The notes beneath the pieces are model-generated. The model did not search any database. It had not been told where the DNA came from and saw only the letters and a list, made by a program, of their open reading frames with translations. From Corinectria fuckeliana (Eukaryota > Ascomycota > Sordariomycetes > Hypocreales > Nectriaceae), in the NCBI GenBank assembly GCA_019137255.1, contig WPDH01000013.1, positions 62,001-126,000 on the forward strand: DNA of 64,000 bases, read 5' to 3'. The stretch's first letter is position 1. Every line of letters starts with the position of its first letter. The position numbers and the translations under genes were made by a program. Of this stretch, positions 55,217-64,000 are shown piece after piece.

Positions 55217-57013
55217 CTATTTCTTGATCCCCACGACGACAAGGTTCCGTGGACTCTGCGAATAGTCAAACACCGTCTCGACCCACGCGTGGCCGACGAC
55301 GTCGTCGTGTTCGCGGAGGAACGTCCACCGGTCCGCGACGATCAACGACTCTGTCACCATTGCGCTGAACGCCATCAGGCTCCAGATGGCGCACAGCTCC
55401 TGCTTCCTTGGCAGATACATGGTCTCATACCGCTCAATTTCCTCGTCCGTTATGTCTCCCATATTCTCCCGCATCACCTCGGCGTACTGCTTGTAATCGG
55501 TGTTGGTCGTGAGCTTCTGCACTGCTCCGCGCACGTAGGACTTGAAAGATCCGTAGCAGCTCTTTCGCAGCGACCCGATGATGACTGGGTTGGTGCTGAT
55601 GTCGAAGGGGCTTTCGCTGTCGCTCTGACCCGCCGATGCCGTACCAGCTTCCGACTTGGCGTTGAGCTCATAGTGCCGAACCTTCTTCACAACGCCCCGG
55701 TCGAGGAACATCTTCTGAAGCACCGCACGGTAAAAGTGTCTGGCGAAGAACCCATCACTATCCTTCTCGGACCAGTTGTGTGGCGCCTGACATGCCATCA
55801 TACGAGCTGTAATGTTCAGTCGGATACCGTCGTCGCGGTACGTCGAGAACCGGTGGCTCATCGGGAAGCCCTGCGGGTCGTGCTTTTCAGACTCTCGCAT
55901 GGGTCGCCCATTGATGGCCTCGAGAGTCGGACGCAAGTGTGCATACTTGTACGTCGGCGGGCCCAACTTCTCGGTCAAGAGATTGTAGCAGCATCCCACG
56001 ATGGCAACCGCCTGAATATTGGGGTTGAGCACCATTGACCGGATCCCAAAGTGCGAGAGGTTCCCGCAAGAGTGAATCGAGACGGCCATCAGCTTGAGAT
56101 CCTTCTTCTCTGGCTCAGACGCACCTCCGTTCTCAATCTGCGCAATCACGTCGGCAAGGTCACCGCTGTCCAGCCTCCCCGAGATGTATTGCACAAACCC
56201 CTTTCCTTGCTCCACCGTGTACTTTGCATCGAGCTCCCTCACGGGCCTGAAGTCGAAGGCGTCATCCCCTGCCACATCGCGAATGGCCTTGGCCAGGGCA
56301 TCCGGGTCACCCTGCCCCTCCGGTCCGCGAGTCTCGAGGATCTTGGCCCACAGCTTCTTGTTCCTCATGACCTTTGGCTTGACGGCTAGCCCAGACGCAA
56401 TGTCCAGGCCCCTTGCCGCAGTAACGTTGATCTCTCGACCCTCGACCGCCACCACGTGCCGGTTGTAGGGCTCGCTGGCGAGAGCCCGGCCCAAGTAGTT
56501 TTGGCCGCTTCCGAAATCAACGAAATGGGAGATTTCGTCACCACACCGCTCAGCGATACCTTCAGACAAGCGATCAACGTAGTCTGCGAAGTTGGTGACT
56601 TCGTGGATCTTCTTTGGGTTCATGCCGACGGCCACCGGGCGTGGGAGAATTGGGAGCTTCTGCTTTCGAGGGGTAAACGACCGCCCAAGGGAGAGGCTTC
56701 GAACCGTTCGGACGTATTCAATGAAGCTTTCTGGGGGTGTCTGATGTCCCTCGAAGTGGAGATTGTCTAGATCGTCCCTCATGAGGAGATCGAGCAACTG
56801 CATGATGTTACATGACAGCATGAAGGGCTGCCACTCCTTGGGCAGCGCGTAATGGAAGAGGCCGGGCTCGATGGTGAAGAAGTCGAGGATGTGGACGCCA
56901 CCGCCGAGGATTTGAAAGGTTTCCGATGTCCTCACGAACTCCAGGAGCTTGTCCACGTACTCCTCAGGAGAGGTGTAGTCGCCATTGAATGGCAATGGCT
57001 TGTCGGGTATCAT
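55217..57013 (-). CDS. METTL25/RRNAD1-like methyltransferase-domain protein
   Basis: The METTL25 family are predicted SAM-dependent methyltransferases; a substrate in this fungus is unknown. This single exon encodes 598 aa. The start is the ATG at 57013 (MIPDKPLPFN). A SAM-binding motif I is clear (FVDFGSGQNYLGRALA, 164-179), followed by the acidic end of the next strand (VVAVEG, 187-192). The family's conserved blocks SIHSCGNLSHFG and VGCCYNLLTEKLG, then GFPMSHRF, are all present. The C-terminal part has RHFYRAVLQKMFLDRG and the end motif LREHDDVVGHAWVETVFDYS. Relatives were once described as rRNA adenine dimethylase-like, but the catalytic motif of those enzymes is not obvious here. The gene is divergent from tlg1. 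Confidence 0.88.
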   Translation of the reverse strand: MIPDKPLPFNGDYTSPEEYVDKLLEFVRTSETFQILGGGVHILDFFTIEPGLFHYALPKEWQPFMLSCNIMQLLDLLMRDDLDNLHFEGHQTPPESFIEYVRTVRSLSLGRSFTPRKQKLPILPRPVAVGMNPKKIHEVTNFADYVDRLSEGIAERCGDEISHFVDFGSGQNYLGRALASEPYNRHVVAVEGREINVTAARGLDIASGLAVKPKVMRNKKLWAKILETRGPEGQGDPDALAKAIRDVAGDDAFDFRPVRELDAKYTVEQGKGFVQYISGRLDSGDLADVIAQIENGGASEPEKKDLKLMAVSIHSCGNLSHFGIRSMVLNPNIQAVAIVGCCYNLLTEKLGPPTYKYAHLRPTLEAINGRPMRESEKHDPQGFPMSHRFSTYRDDGIRLNITARMMACQAPHNWSEKDSDGFFARHFYRAVLQKMFLDRGVVKKVRHYELNAKSEAGTASAGQSDSESPFDISTNPVIIGSLRKSCYGSFKSYVRGAVQKLTTNTDYKQYAEVMRENMGDITDEEIERYETMYLPRKQELCAIWSLMAFSAMVTESLIVADRWTFLREHDDVVGHAWVETVFDYSQSPRNLVVVGIKK

Positions 57014-57693
57014 CTTTCGACTTGAAGACTACCCTGGAGCATGGTCAATATGCTTGCTAGTGGACAGAACTGTGAGAGGGACGAACAAAGCTTGAATGTG
57101 AGTTGAGAATTAGTGTCTAGAACTTGATGTAGGTCGCTGAGACGGATGCTTAACGATGGCTTTTTCTGCAAGGTTGTGTGAGTGAGTTGGATTTATTTCC
57201 TAACACGCTAACAAACAAGCCTTCCAAAAGTTTGACACGGAGAGATGTCGCCGCAGCACGAGCCGGTTGTCTCTTGAGAAAGTGGCTTGATTTTTTCAAG
57301 AGGCATATGATGACCGAAAAACTCAGCGCTCCTGAGCTGGGAAGGCAAGTAAGTCGACTTGTGCCAGTTTCCAAGCATAAATCCAAAATCACCGATTTAA
57401 TTAGTGGGTTGGTGGATTTTGTAGGTGAGCTCGGTGACCCTCAATCCCCACGCTAGACTAATTAAGTAATTATCCTCCGTATTCAGGACCCAGGTGTAGG
57501 GTAGGTGTATTTACAGGGGTCCAGGTATTTGCAACGTCATCCTCTCTAACCTCCAGATCGCAACCTAGAACGTCCACATAGCACTTCCATAGCTTCAACA
57601 ACCCACTTGTTCCCTTTTGCCCCCCCTCTCCGAGTCTACCTCGTAAACCCTGGCGAGGCTGATGCGCCTGTACGCATCTTTACCCACCGGATA
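57014..57693. promoter_or_regulatory. Divergent promoter between the METTL25-like gene and tlg1
   Basis: This 680-bp spacer lies between divergent starts. A 92-codon plus-strand frame at 57178-57456 lacks an ATG start and matches nothing. A pyrimidine-rich stretch directly precedes the tlg1 start. Confidence 0.5.
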
Positions 57694-58498
57694 ATGGCCG
57701 CCGCGAATCCTGAGGACCCGTTCCTCCAGGTCCAACAGTGCGTTGCAACCCCCCCCCCCTCCCCCCCGGCTGCTCCAGCCCGTTTTCGTTCCTCGTCCGT
57801 CCGCTAACCGGTCGTCTTGCAGAGATGTCCTCACCCAGATGGCCTCGACGCGGCCGCTCTTCGCCTCCTACGTGCGCATCCGCTCCCTGACCACGGCCGC
57901 CTCCTCGCCCGAGCTCGCGTCGGCCCGCTCCGACCTCGAGTCCGCCCTTTCCGCCCTCGCCGACGACCTCGCCGACCTCGTCGCGTCCGTCCAGGCCATC
58001 GAGTCCAACCCCGCGCAGTTCGGCCTCTCCGCCCACGAGGTCACGCGCCGCAAGCGCCTGGTGCAGGAGGTCGGCGGCGAGGTCGAGGGCATGCGCCAGG
58101 AGCTCGACCGCAAGACGGCCGCCCCCGGCGGCAGCGACCTGCCGGACCCCAACGCCTTCGCCATAGACGGCGACGGCGAGGAAGACACCTACGCCGAGTT
58201 CGAGCAGCAGCAGCAGGTCGAGATCATGCGCGAGCAGGACCAGCACCTCGACGGCGTCTTCCAGACCGTCGGCAACCTGCGCCGCCAGGCCGACGTCATG
58301 GGCCGCGAGCTGGAGGAGCAGCGCGAGATGCTCGAGGTCGTGGACGAGGCCGCCGACCGCGTTGGAAGCCGTTTGCAGACGGGTGTTCAGAAGCTGCAGC
58401 AGGTTATGCGCCAGAACGAGGACCGCTACAGCAGCTGCTGCATCGCCGTCCTCATCTTTGTCCTTATCTTGCTGCTGATACTACTGTTGATTTTATGA
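57694..58498 (+). CDS. tlg1: Tlg1/syntaxin-6-like t-SNARE
   Basis: Tlg1 is a Qc-SNARE of the trans-Golgi network and early endosome, needed for recycling of chitin synthase and other cargo. There are two exons, 57694-57737 and 57823-58498, encoding 239 aa. The 85-nt intron contains an unusual C tract (about 57749-57767) and a CGCTAACCG branch point. The N-terminus (MAAANPEDPFLQVQ) is the typical opening of syntaxin-6 family members, with the Habc helices to about residue 105. After an acidic linker the SNARE helix begins near REQDQHLDGVFQTVGNLRRQ, with the zero-layer glutamine in LEEQREMLEVVD. The membrane anchor is the last 20 residues (IAVLIFVLILLLILLLIL), preceded by two cysteines (SSCC) that could be palmitoylated. 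Confidence 0.93.
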
Positions 58499-58530
58499 GG
58501 CGAGGGCGAAAACGGAGAAAGACGTTGTCC

Positions 58531-58551
58531 TTTTTTTTTTTTTTTTTTTTT
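58531..58551. repeat. Poly-T run of 21
   Basis: Twenty-one consecutive T lie 33 bases after the tlg1 stop codon. Confidence 0.9.
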
Positions 58552-58784
58552 GTTGCAGGCAAAAGAGATTTGCTACTGAGACGAGGGATGTTTTGGGATA
58601 TTTGGTTTCGGAGTCTAGGATGGGTTATAAGTTTGAACCATCGTTGAACACGAGTGGATTTCTTCTACATTTGTATGGTAAAGGGTAGATAAAGAGCAAC
58701 AGACACGACCGTTGTTGCTCCAACGGCGTCACATAATCCGACTATTCCGTCAACACCTGCTTTGCAGCCAAGCCTCATGATGCC

Positions 58785-58812
58785 GATGATGATGATGATG
58801 ATGATGATGATG
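58785..58812. repeat. (GAT)n trinucleotide array
   Basis: About nine tandem GAT units lie in the tlg1-gle1 spacer. Confidence 0.9.
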
Positions 58813-58952
58813 CCTTCAACAGATGAGACTAGTACCTTCTTTCCTGAACGCCTTGAACAAATTCCCGCACATTGAAGTCCTTTTTTGGTTTGTTTTTTTG
58901 GGAGCACTTCTGTCTGGTTTATATATGTCGAAAGAGATACACTGTTGTATCC

Positions 58953-60615
58953 TTATGCCAGAACGAGTCCGGCTTCGCTCTGGAGGATGTCGGCTAGCGC
59001 GCGGAGGGAACCAGCCGCATTGGCGTCCTGGGGGGCCTTCTTAGGAAACTCAACCAACGCAAGGCGCAGAGCTGCGAGCGCGGCGTTACCATAGAAGTTC
59101 AAGAATCGCTCTTCATGACCTTCGATCATCGAGCGCAACACGACGTATTGTGTGTTTGATGTCTCGTTCGCTGGCGAGTTGACGATACTGGCGAGGGCCT
59201 TCCAGTAGTTCGTTGGCGGGTATGGGTTGGTCTTTGTAGTCTTGCTGAAATCTCGTAGGGAGAGAGAGGCAAACCCGGCGCCGAGACCGGTCATGCGGTC
59301 GTTGTGGTTTTGCTCCGTGATCCACGACCCGCCATCTTTCTTCCAGCCGAGAGCGACGCGCCCTCGCTCCGTCCTGTCGTTACCGCGATGACCGAATAGA
59401 ACCGGGCATGCCATACGGAACTTGGCCATGAGGATGTCGATCAGGGATTGTCCTCGCCACTGGAAGTCCTTTTGTGAGAAAATCTGGGCTGTGAAGACGC
59501 CCACGGGTTCGGCCGCTTTGGTATTCGCGCTCGCTTCGTTGATGAACTGGTTGATGATGCCTTTAGCACAGATGTTTATCAGATAGATAAACAGTGAGGG
59601 CATGGTGGCTTCATTATTCGTGGCACCTTCGACTGGTTCTCTCTTGTCTACGACGAAGAGGCTAACATCGATTGGAGGACTCGGTACTTTGCCCTCTAAT
59701 GCCTCCCTCAAAGCGGCGTTGATTTTGCTGATCTAATGAATGTTAGAAAGCTGTGACGGATTCACGACACCGTCAACTTACAGGCTGGGCATTGGCTCCT
59801 CTTCCGCTCGTCAGTTGGCCAATGGATACGCGAATCTCCCTGCGGAACGTCCCCATCTTCCCCTTCAGTGGCGAACCTGCTACCTTGGATTGGGTTTGTA
59901 GGTCCTTCCGTAGCTTCTTCAGCCCCTGGTGAATCTGAGTAAAACGATCTATCGCTTGTGTCCGTGCTGGTTGAGGTGCTGGTTGATGTGCTGGCTGGAT
60001 TGCTGGCGCAGCGGCCGGGGCCACAGTAGCCGGGGGAGCCGCAGGAGTAGCAGTGGGCTGTGGTGCTGCGTGACCATTTGGCTTCTGAAAGGGGTTTTGA
60101 ACAGAAGGCCGAGGTTCTGCACTTTTCGCGAAAGGATTGACCGGTGGTGGCTTGTTTGGTAGGGGATGTATAGGAGCCGGAGCTGGTTTCTTCATCTCCG
60201 AGAGAGGAGTGGTGGAAGGGATCGCTTGCTTCGAGTCTTTCACTGGCGTCGTGCCGTTGGCTTTCACCGAGGCCACCGGTGCGGGCGGCTCTGGCGCAGG
60301 GGGAAGCTTCGGAACAGTCCTGGCCTGCAGCTCCCTAAGCCGTTTCTCCTCCTGAACCACCAGAGCCTCAGCCTTGAGCCTCTCCTCTTCCCGACGCTCT
60401 AGCTCAAGTATCCGCTGGTGCTCTCGCTTGAGCTCATGAAGCTCAAAGACCTTGATGGCTGCTAGGCGCACGCGTTCGTGTTCCAGCTGTGCAGCAGCCA
60501 ATGCATCGCGGTGGCTCAATTCGTTGTTCCTGTCATCGACCAGGAAGTTGTTTCTGGTCCTCTGGTCGGGACTTGAAAGTAATTGGTTCAGTCTTAATGG
60601 CGATGAACGGGACAT
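58953..60615 (-). CDS. gle1: Gle1, mRNA export factor of the nuclear pore
   Basis: Gle1 with inositol hexakisphosphate activates the DEAD-box helicase Dbp5 at the cytoplasmic face of the nuclear pore, driving mRNP export. There are two exons, 59782-60615 and 58953-59732, with a 49-nt intron (donor GTAAGT, branch TCTAAC), encoding 537 aa, close to the 538 aa of yeast Gle1. The join is GRGANAQP/ISKINAALREAL. Residues about 40-105 form a charged coiled coil (HELKREHQRILELERREEER). A Pro/Ala-rich stretch follows (about 105-215). The C-terminal Gle1 domain holds SLFIYLINICAKGIINQFIN, DILMAKFRMACPVLFGHRG, GWKKDGGSW and the helical end. The start is the first ATG of the open frame. Confidence 0.92.
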
Positions 60616-63600
60616 TGTCAGATGCGAGGTCGAAGGTTGGGGTGTTATCGGGCAGGCATCGGGGGTTGTGCGTCGGGATAGGGACGATATGGAGGGACGC
60701 GGTAATAGAAGTTATGTAGTGTAGCCGTTTTGAGGACACGACTCGCTCGGCATCGGCTGTGAAAGGGCGGCGTAGGGAGCTAGAGTTCCTTTCGAAGGCG
60801 TGGGCGCGATAGTTGTAGACCTTTGTTTTCGAGCTACTAGGTCATTAGACTCCGAGGTTGATCAACCGAAGGTACGTACGTACTAATGCACAACCTGCAC
60901 CAAGGTAAGATCTCGGCCCGCTAAAATAAAGTCCCGACCCCTGGCGACAGCAGACAAATAGGTACTAGTAAATAGGGTGAGTGAGGCGCGTTGGTTGCGC
61001 CACATGTTGACTTGTGGCGGTGCCTTACCCGCCCCGATCCGAATTGCACTACTACATAGATAGATACGTAGTACGTGGTCTTCTACCGGTAAATGCCCGG
61101 TTTCGAGGTAGATGGATGAGGCAGCGAGAATCGGATAATGTGAGACTTGAAAATGAGGGCTTAGGCACCGGGCTGAGACGATAAGCCCGTAGCGCCGGAG
61201 GGAGGAATAGTGGAAGTGATGGATCTGGGAACGAGATGACAACGAGGTGAACGGGCTGTGAATCACGGAGACATCTCGATCAGGGCAAGCTGGGACCTGG
61301 AACAAGGTAACGCAGCTAACTAGTTCTGGAACACGGGCACTTGGGCGGATTGAGAAGAGGCGAAACAAAACAAAACAGGGGGGTCTTGTCTGAAAGGTTG
61401 TATCCAGAAGATGGAGGGACGAGGGTTTAGGCATTGAGTTGGTGTCTACCTACGCATGCGATGACTTGACGGAGACGGCGAGAGAGCAGGCGAAGGGCAT
61501 CGTGTGTGACGGAGAGGGAGTTCCATGACAGCTGAAGCCTGGATGTCACCTCCAAGGCTCAGACCACGTCTGTCTGGAGTTCCCTAGTATTATCTAGGTT
61601 GACTCCACACAGGGAGGGAGAGCTTGGCAAATTTGAGCGACGGGGAACCGTGGAGCACCTGACCTCCGAGTAGGACGCGGAATTGTGCATGCGTACTTAT
61701 GTATGTAGTAGTAAGCTAATATGGTAAGTAGCTTAGTAGGCCTAGTAATTGGGCTTCGTTCTGAATTAGGTATCTCTGGGAGAACGGTTGCTGCGGGAGA
61801 CTAGACATAATTGGAGATGGCGGAGAGACGGACTGGGGAGGGAACAAAACGCTGTCACCGTGTGTTTTGGGGGCTTGTTGTTAGTGGCTGATGGTGATGG
61901 TGATGGCGATGCTCGTGGAGAGTGGATCCATCCACCACAAGATAAAACAGACACAACTGACACAGGACACGACAAGGTCGCAGCCAAAGGACACATGTGG
62001 AAAGGTGCCTGCCTAGTAGACTTATTAGTAATAATTACTATGTACGGAGTAGTACTTAGATGTCGCAGACAGGTGGATGGAATCCAGGAAATGAACGTAG
62101 CAGACGAGATCAAGGATTGTAACAGCTCCCAGGTCCCCGTTTTCCAGCTCTGCTCTCGGTCTCTTCTTGTCTTGCCCCTCGATGACGTTGACGAGCGACT
62201 CCCGTTTCCCTTGCCCGCCTGCCTGTCCGTCGGCTGGGTGCAGCAAAGGTGCAGAAGCCGAGGGTCACCCTTGGAGTCTCACCCCTGGAGGACAGGTCAG
62301 GCAATCAATCACGCAGGTCAATCATCACAGGGTCGGCCCTCTCGAAGGGGAAAGCTCTTCAACAGCCCGGTCTGCCAAGCAATTCGTGCGACGGTAATAC
62401 TGCACACCTGGACAGCCATCAATGGCAGATTGTACAGTAGGGCGAGGATCCGGGCAGCCAGCGCAACACAACACAGCCCGGGACAAGAGCATGGCACTTG
62501 CACACGCGCTGCAGGATAGCAGTTGCGCCGGTTGCCGCAGCAGTCGCTCCAGCCTCCAGCTCGATTGCCAGCAGAGAGGCCACAGGGAGAGGGAACAAGC
62601 GCCGGCCCGCTTGCTAGACACCTGTAGCTCAGGGATCCCTGGTGGAGTTCTCCCGTCCATGCGACAACAGCTTGGCCGGTCCAGTCGTAGCGCCATGGCT
62701 CCGTACGAAGTACTACATAGTACGTGGGTTGGGCCTCTGCGACAAGCGGCGGTCGAGTGGGCTCGATGCTCGATGCCCTGGCAGCGGGCAACACAAGCAC
62801 ACTGCTAAACGTCAGCCAACAACAGAGGGCTGCTGTGACTTCTCATCCACTACCGATGACGCCCTTCAACGCTACCCACCGCAAACATCCATCCCTACAC
62901 GTAGAACCTTGGATCCGACTCAGTACCTGTAGGCCTACGGAGGCAGGCTGTCTTATCGGGGTACAGTATCTTACCCCTCCCTCCAAACGAGATGGACCAA
63001 TGTTTCGCCGGGCGGCCCGTCGAGGCCGCGCGCGAGGGTGCGCATGTGTGTGTGTACGTGTGCGTGTGCGTGTGCGAGTGCGTGTGCCTGTGTGTGTATC
63101 TCACCTCATAGTCTACTCAATGTGAGCCCGTGTCTGGATGCAATGCGCTCGATGTTGAAGTCCGTTAGTCTGGATGTGGATGGCTACGAGTACGGTAGGA
63201 ACCTACTATGTACATAGGTAGCAGGCAATACGCCTTGATGCTGATGCGGCCCGACCATATCCGTCCAGTATCAATGCTGGAGTCCAGGTCTCTTCCCAGG
63301 GGTGCTTGAGCCTCGAGGAGCCCTGAGCTCCATCGCCATAGGGGCCGGGGGGGGAGGGGGGACAAAAACCCACTAATAGCGGTTAGCTTGTAGGGGTCTA
63401 ACAATGGATAGTAGCCGACCCCATCTTTCGGCGGGTTTAGTCCCGGCCCAGCACCTTGCCCGCTCCTTTTGCTTGCGAGCTAGGCTAAGCCCTCCTGGGC
63501 CATTAGCTCTCCCAGAGCAACCGCCCCCTGGGATGAGACCTCCTTAGGTACGAAGGCCTACTAAGGTAGGGAGCTTCTGGTCCATCCCGTCCCAGTGGAG

Positions 63601-64000
63601 GACTGCTACCTTAGCAACTTAGGTACCTGCTTGGCCAGGGAAGAGTATGAAGGTAGTAGGTACCTACCTAGGCAGGTTGGAGGTAGGCTGGGTTCCTCCC
63701 ACGTAAACCTCCGCCTCCGCCTCCACCTTCACCTCTCCATCCATACCCATCCATTCTCTCCCACTCCCACTTCCAACCTTTACATCCACAATCCCTCTCT
63801 TCCGCCATCTCTCTCCCTCGCCCTCTCTTCCCGCCAGGAGCTGGACTTCCATCCATCTATCCCGGCTTTCTCTTCTCGCCGTCACATCATCTGCCTCTTC
63901 ATCGCCGCATTTCCGTCCACATTCCTTGGCTCTGCTCAAGCTCGCGCACCCTCCTTTTGGGCAAACTCTGTCCCGCCTTGCCATCGCCATCCGTCATCGC
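60616..64000. other. 3.4-kb region without a recognised gene, to the window edge
   Basis: The left end is the gle1 promoter. Open frames up to 243 codons exist (for example plus strand from 61788) but show no family resemblance and are compositionally plain. TACGGAGTA-type and TAGGTA-type strings are frequent (62040, 62700, 63540-63680). A TG-rich run lies at 63041-63098. The last 350 bp are pyrimidine-rich on the plus strand and could be the promoter or leader of a plus-strand gene beyond the edge. Confidence 0.5.
63041..63098. repeat. Imperfect (TG)n run
   Basis: About 58 bp of alternating pyrimidine-purine sequence, mostly TG with CG and AC steps, of a kind able to adopt Z-DNA. Confidence 0.8.

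Larger units (their letters stand above)
58499..58952. other. Convergent 3' spacer between tlg1 and gle1
   Basis: These 454 bp lie between converging stops. They contain a 21-T run and a GAT trinucleotide array, listed separately, and are otherwise AT-rich as expected of 3' ends. Confidence 0.5.

Noticed and set aside
54920..56038. 372-codon plus-strand open frame overlapping the METTL25-like gene
   Set aside because: Most of it is antisense to conserved methyltransferase codons, and the non-overlapping part resembles nothing known.
57817..58647. 276-codon plus-strand frame overlapping tlg1
   Set aside because: It is an Arg/Pro-rich alternative frame typical of GC-rich coding DNA; the SNARE is in the other frame.
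60883..61434. 183-codon minus-strand frame upstream of gle1
   Set aside because: There is no family resemblance; it lies in the promoter region and is Ser/Pro/Leu-biased, as expected of pyrimidine-rich DNA.
61788..62519. 243-codon plus-strand open frame
   Set aside because: There is no recognisable domain and the composition is unlike nearby genes; no splice pattern improves it.
62620..62670. tRNA-like A-box string (GTAGCTCAGGGAT)
   Set aside because: No matching B box or cloverleaf-length context follows.

Overview
The window is nuclear DNA of a filamentous ascomycete fungus, most probably a Sordariomycete and perhaps from the Hypocreales. The evidence is short introns (47-195 nt, most near 50) with CTRAC-type branch points close to the acceptor, fungus-restricted families (DUF3433, Knr4/Smi1, Pet127, an AA11-type LPMO with an X278-like module), and gene-free spacers rich in TAGGTA/TACCTA strings. 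No tRNA, rRNA, CRISPR array or intact transposon was recognised by eye.

Layout, left to right. 1-6878 (-): the 5' 2,247 codons of tra1, running off the left edge. 7868-8431 (+): an AIG2-like cyclotransferase fold gene with an 8-nt internal exon. A 4.2-kb gene-free stretch then precedes a secreted AA11-type LPMO (12616-13767, +). 14251-18060 (-): a three-exon, multi-pass DUF3433 membrane protein. 20254-21984 (-): the cell-wall regulator Knr4/Smi1. 24255-24788 (-): a decayed P-loop kinase-like pseudogene. 26360-29585 (-): exocyst sec8. 30446-33856 (-): mitochondrial pet127, divergent from hid1 (34173-36922, +). 37896-39676 (+): an epoxide-hydrolase-like protein lacking the usual catalytic motifs. 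40548-42659 (+): a secreted acid-sphingomyelinase-like phosphodiesterase. 44759-47081 (+): V-ATPase subunit A. 47739-48566 (+): Yih1/IMPACT. 48943-50319 (-): a CASTOR/GATS-like ACT-domain protein. After a 4.9-kb gene-poor stretch come a METTL25-like methyltransferase (55217-57013, -), the t-SNARE tlg1 (57694-58498, +) and the mRNA-export factor gle1 (58953-60615, -). No gene is recognised in the last 3.4 kb.

Most genes are housekeeping genes for unrelated processes: transcription (Tra1), secretion and trafficking (Sec8, Hid1, Tlg1), mRNA export (Gle1), mitochondrial RNA (Pet127) and cell wall (Smi1, AA11). There is no sign of a biosynthetic cluster. The one suggestive grouping is V-ATPase subunit A, Yih1/IMPACT and the CASTOR-like protein in 5.6 kb, three genes whose families touch amino-acid signalling. 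Exon joins were deduced by hand from splice signals, reading-frame continuity and family similarity. All multi-exon models keep frame through every junction, but none was checked by alignment or RNA data.
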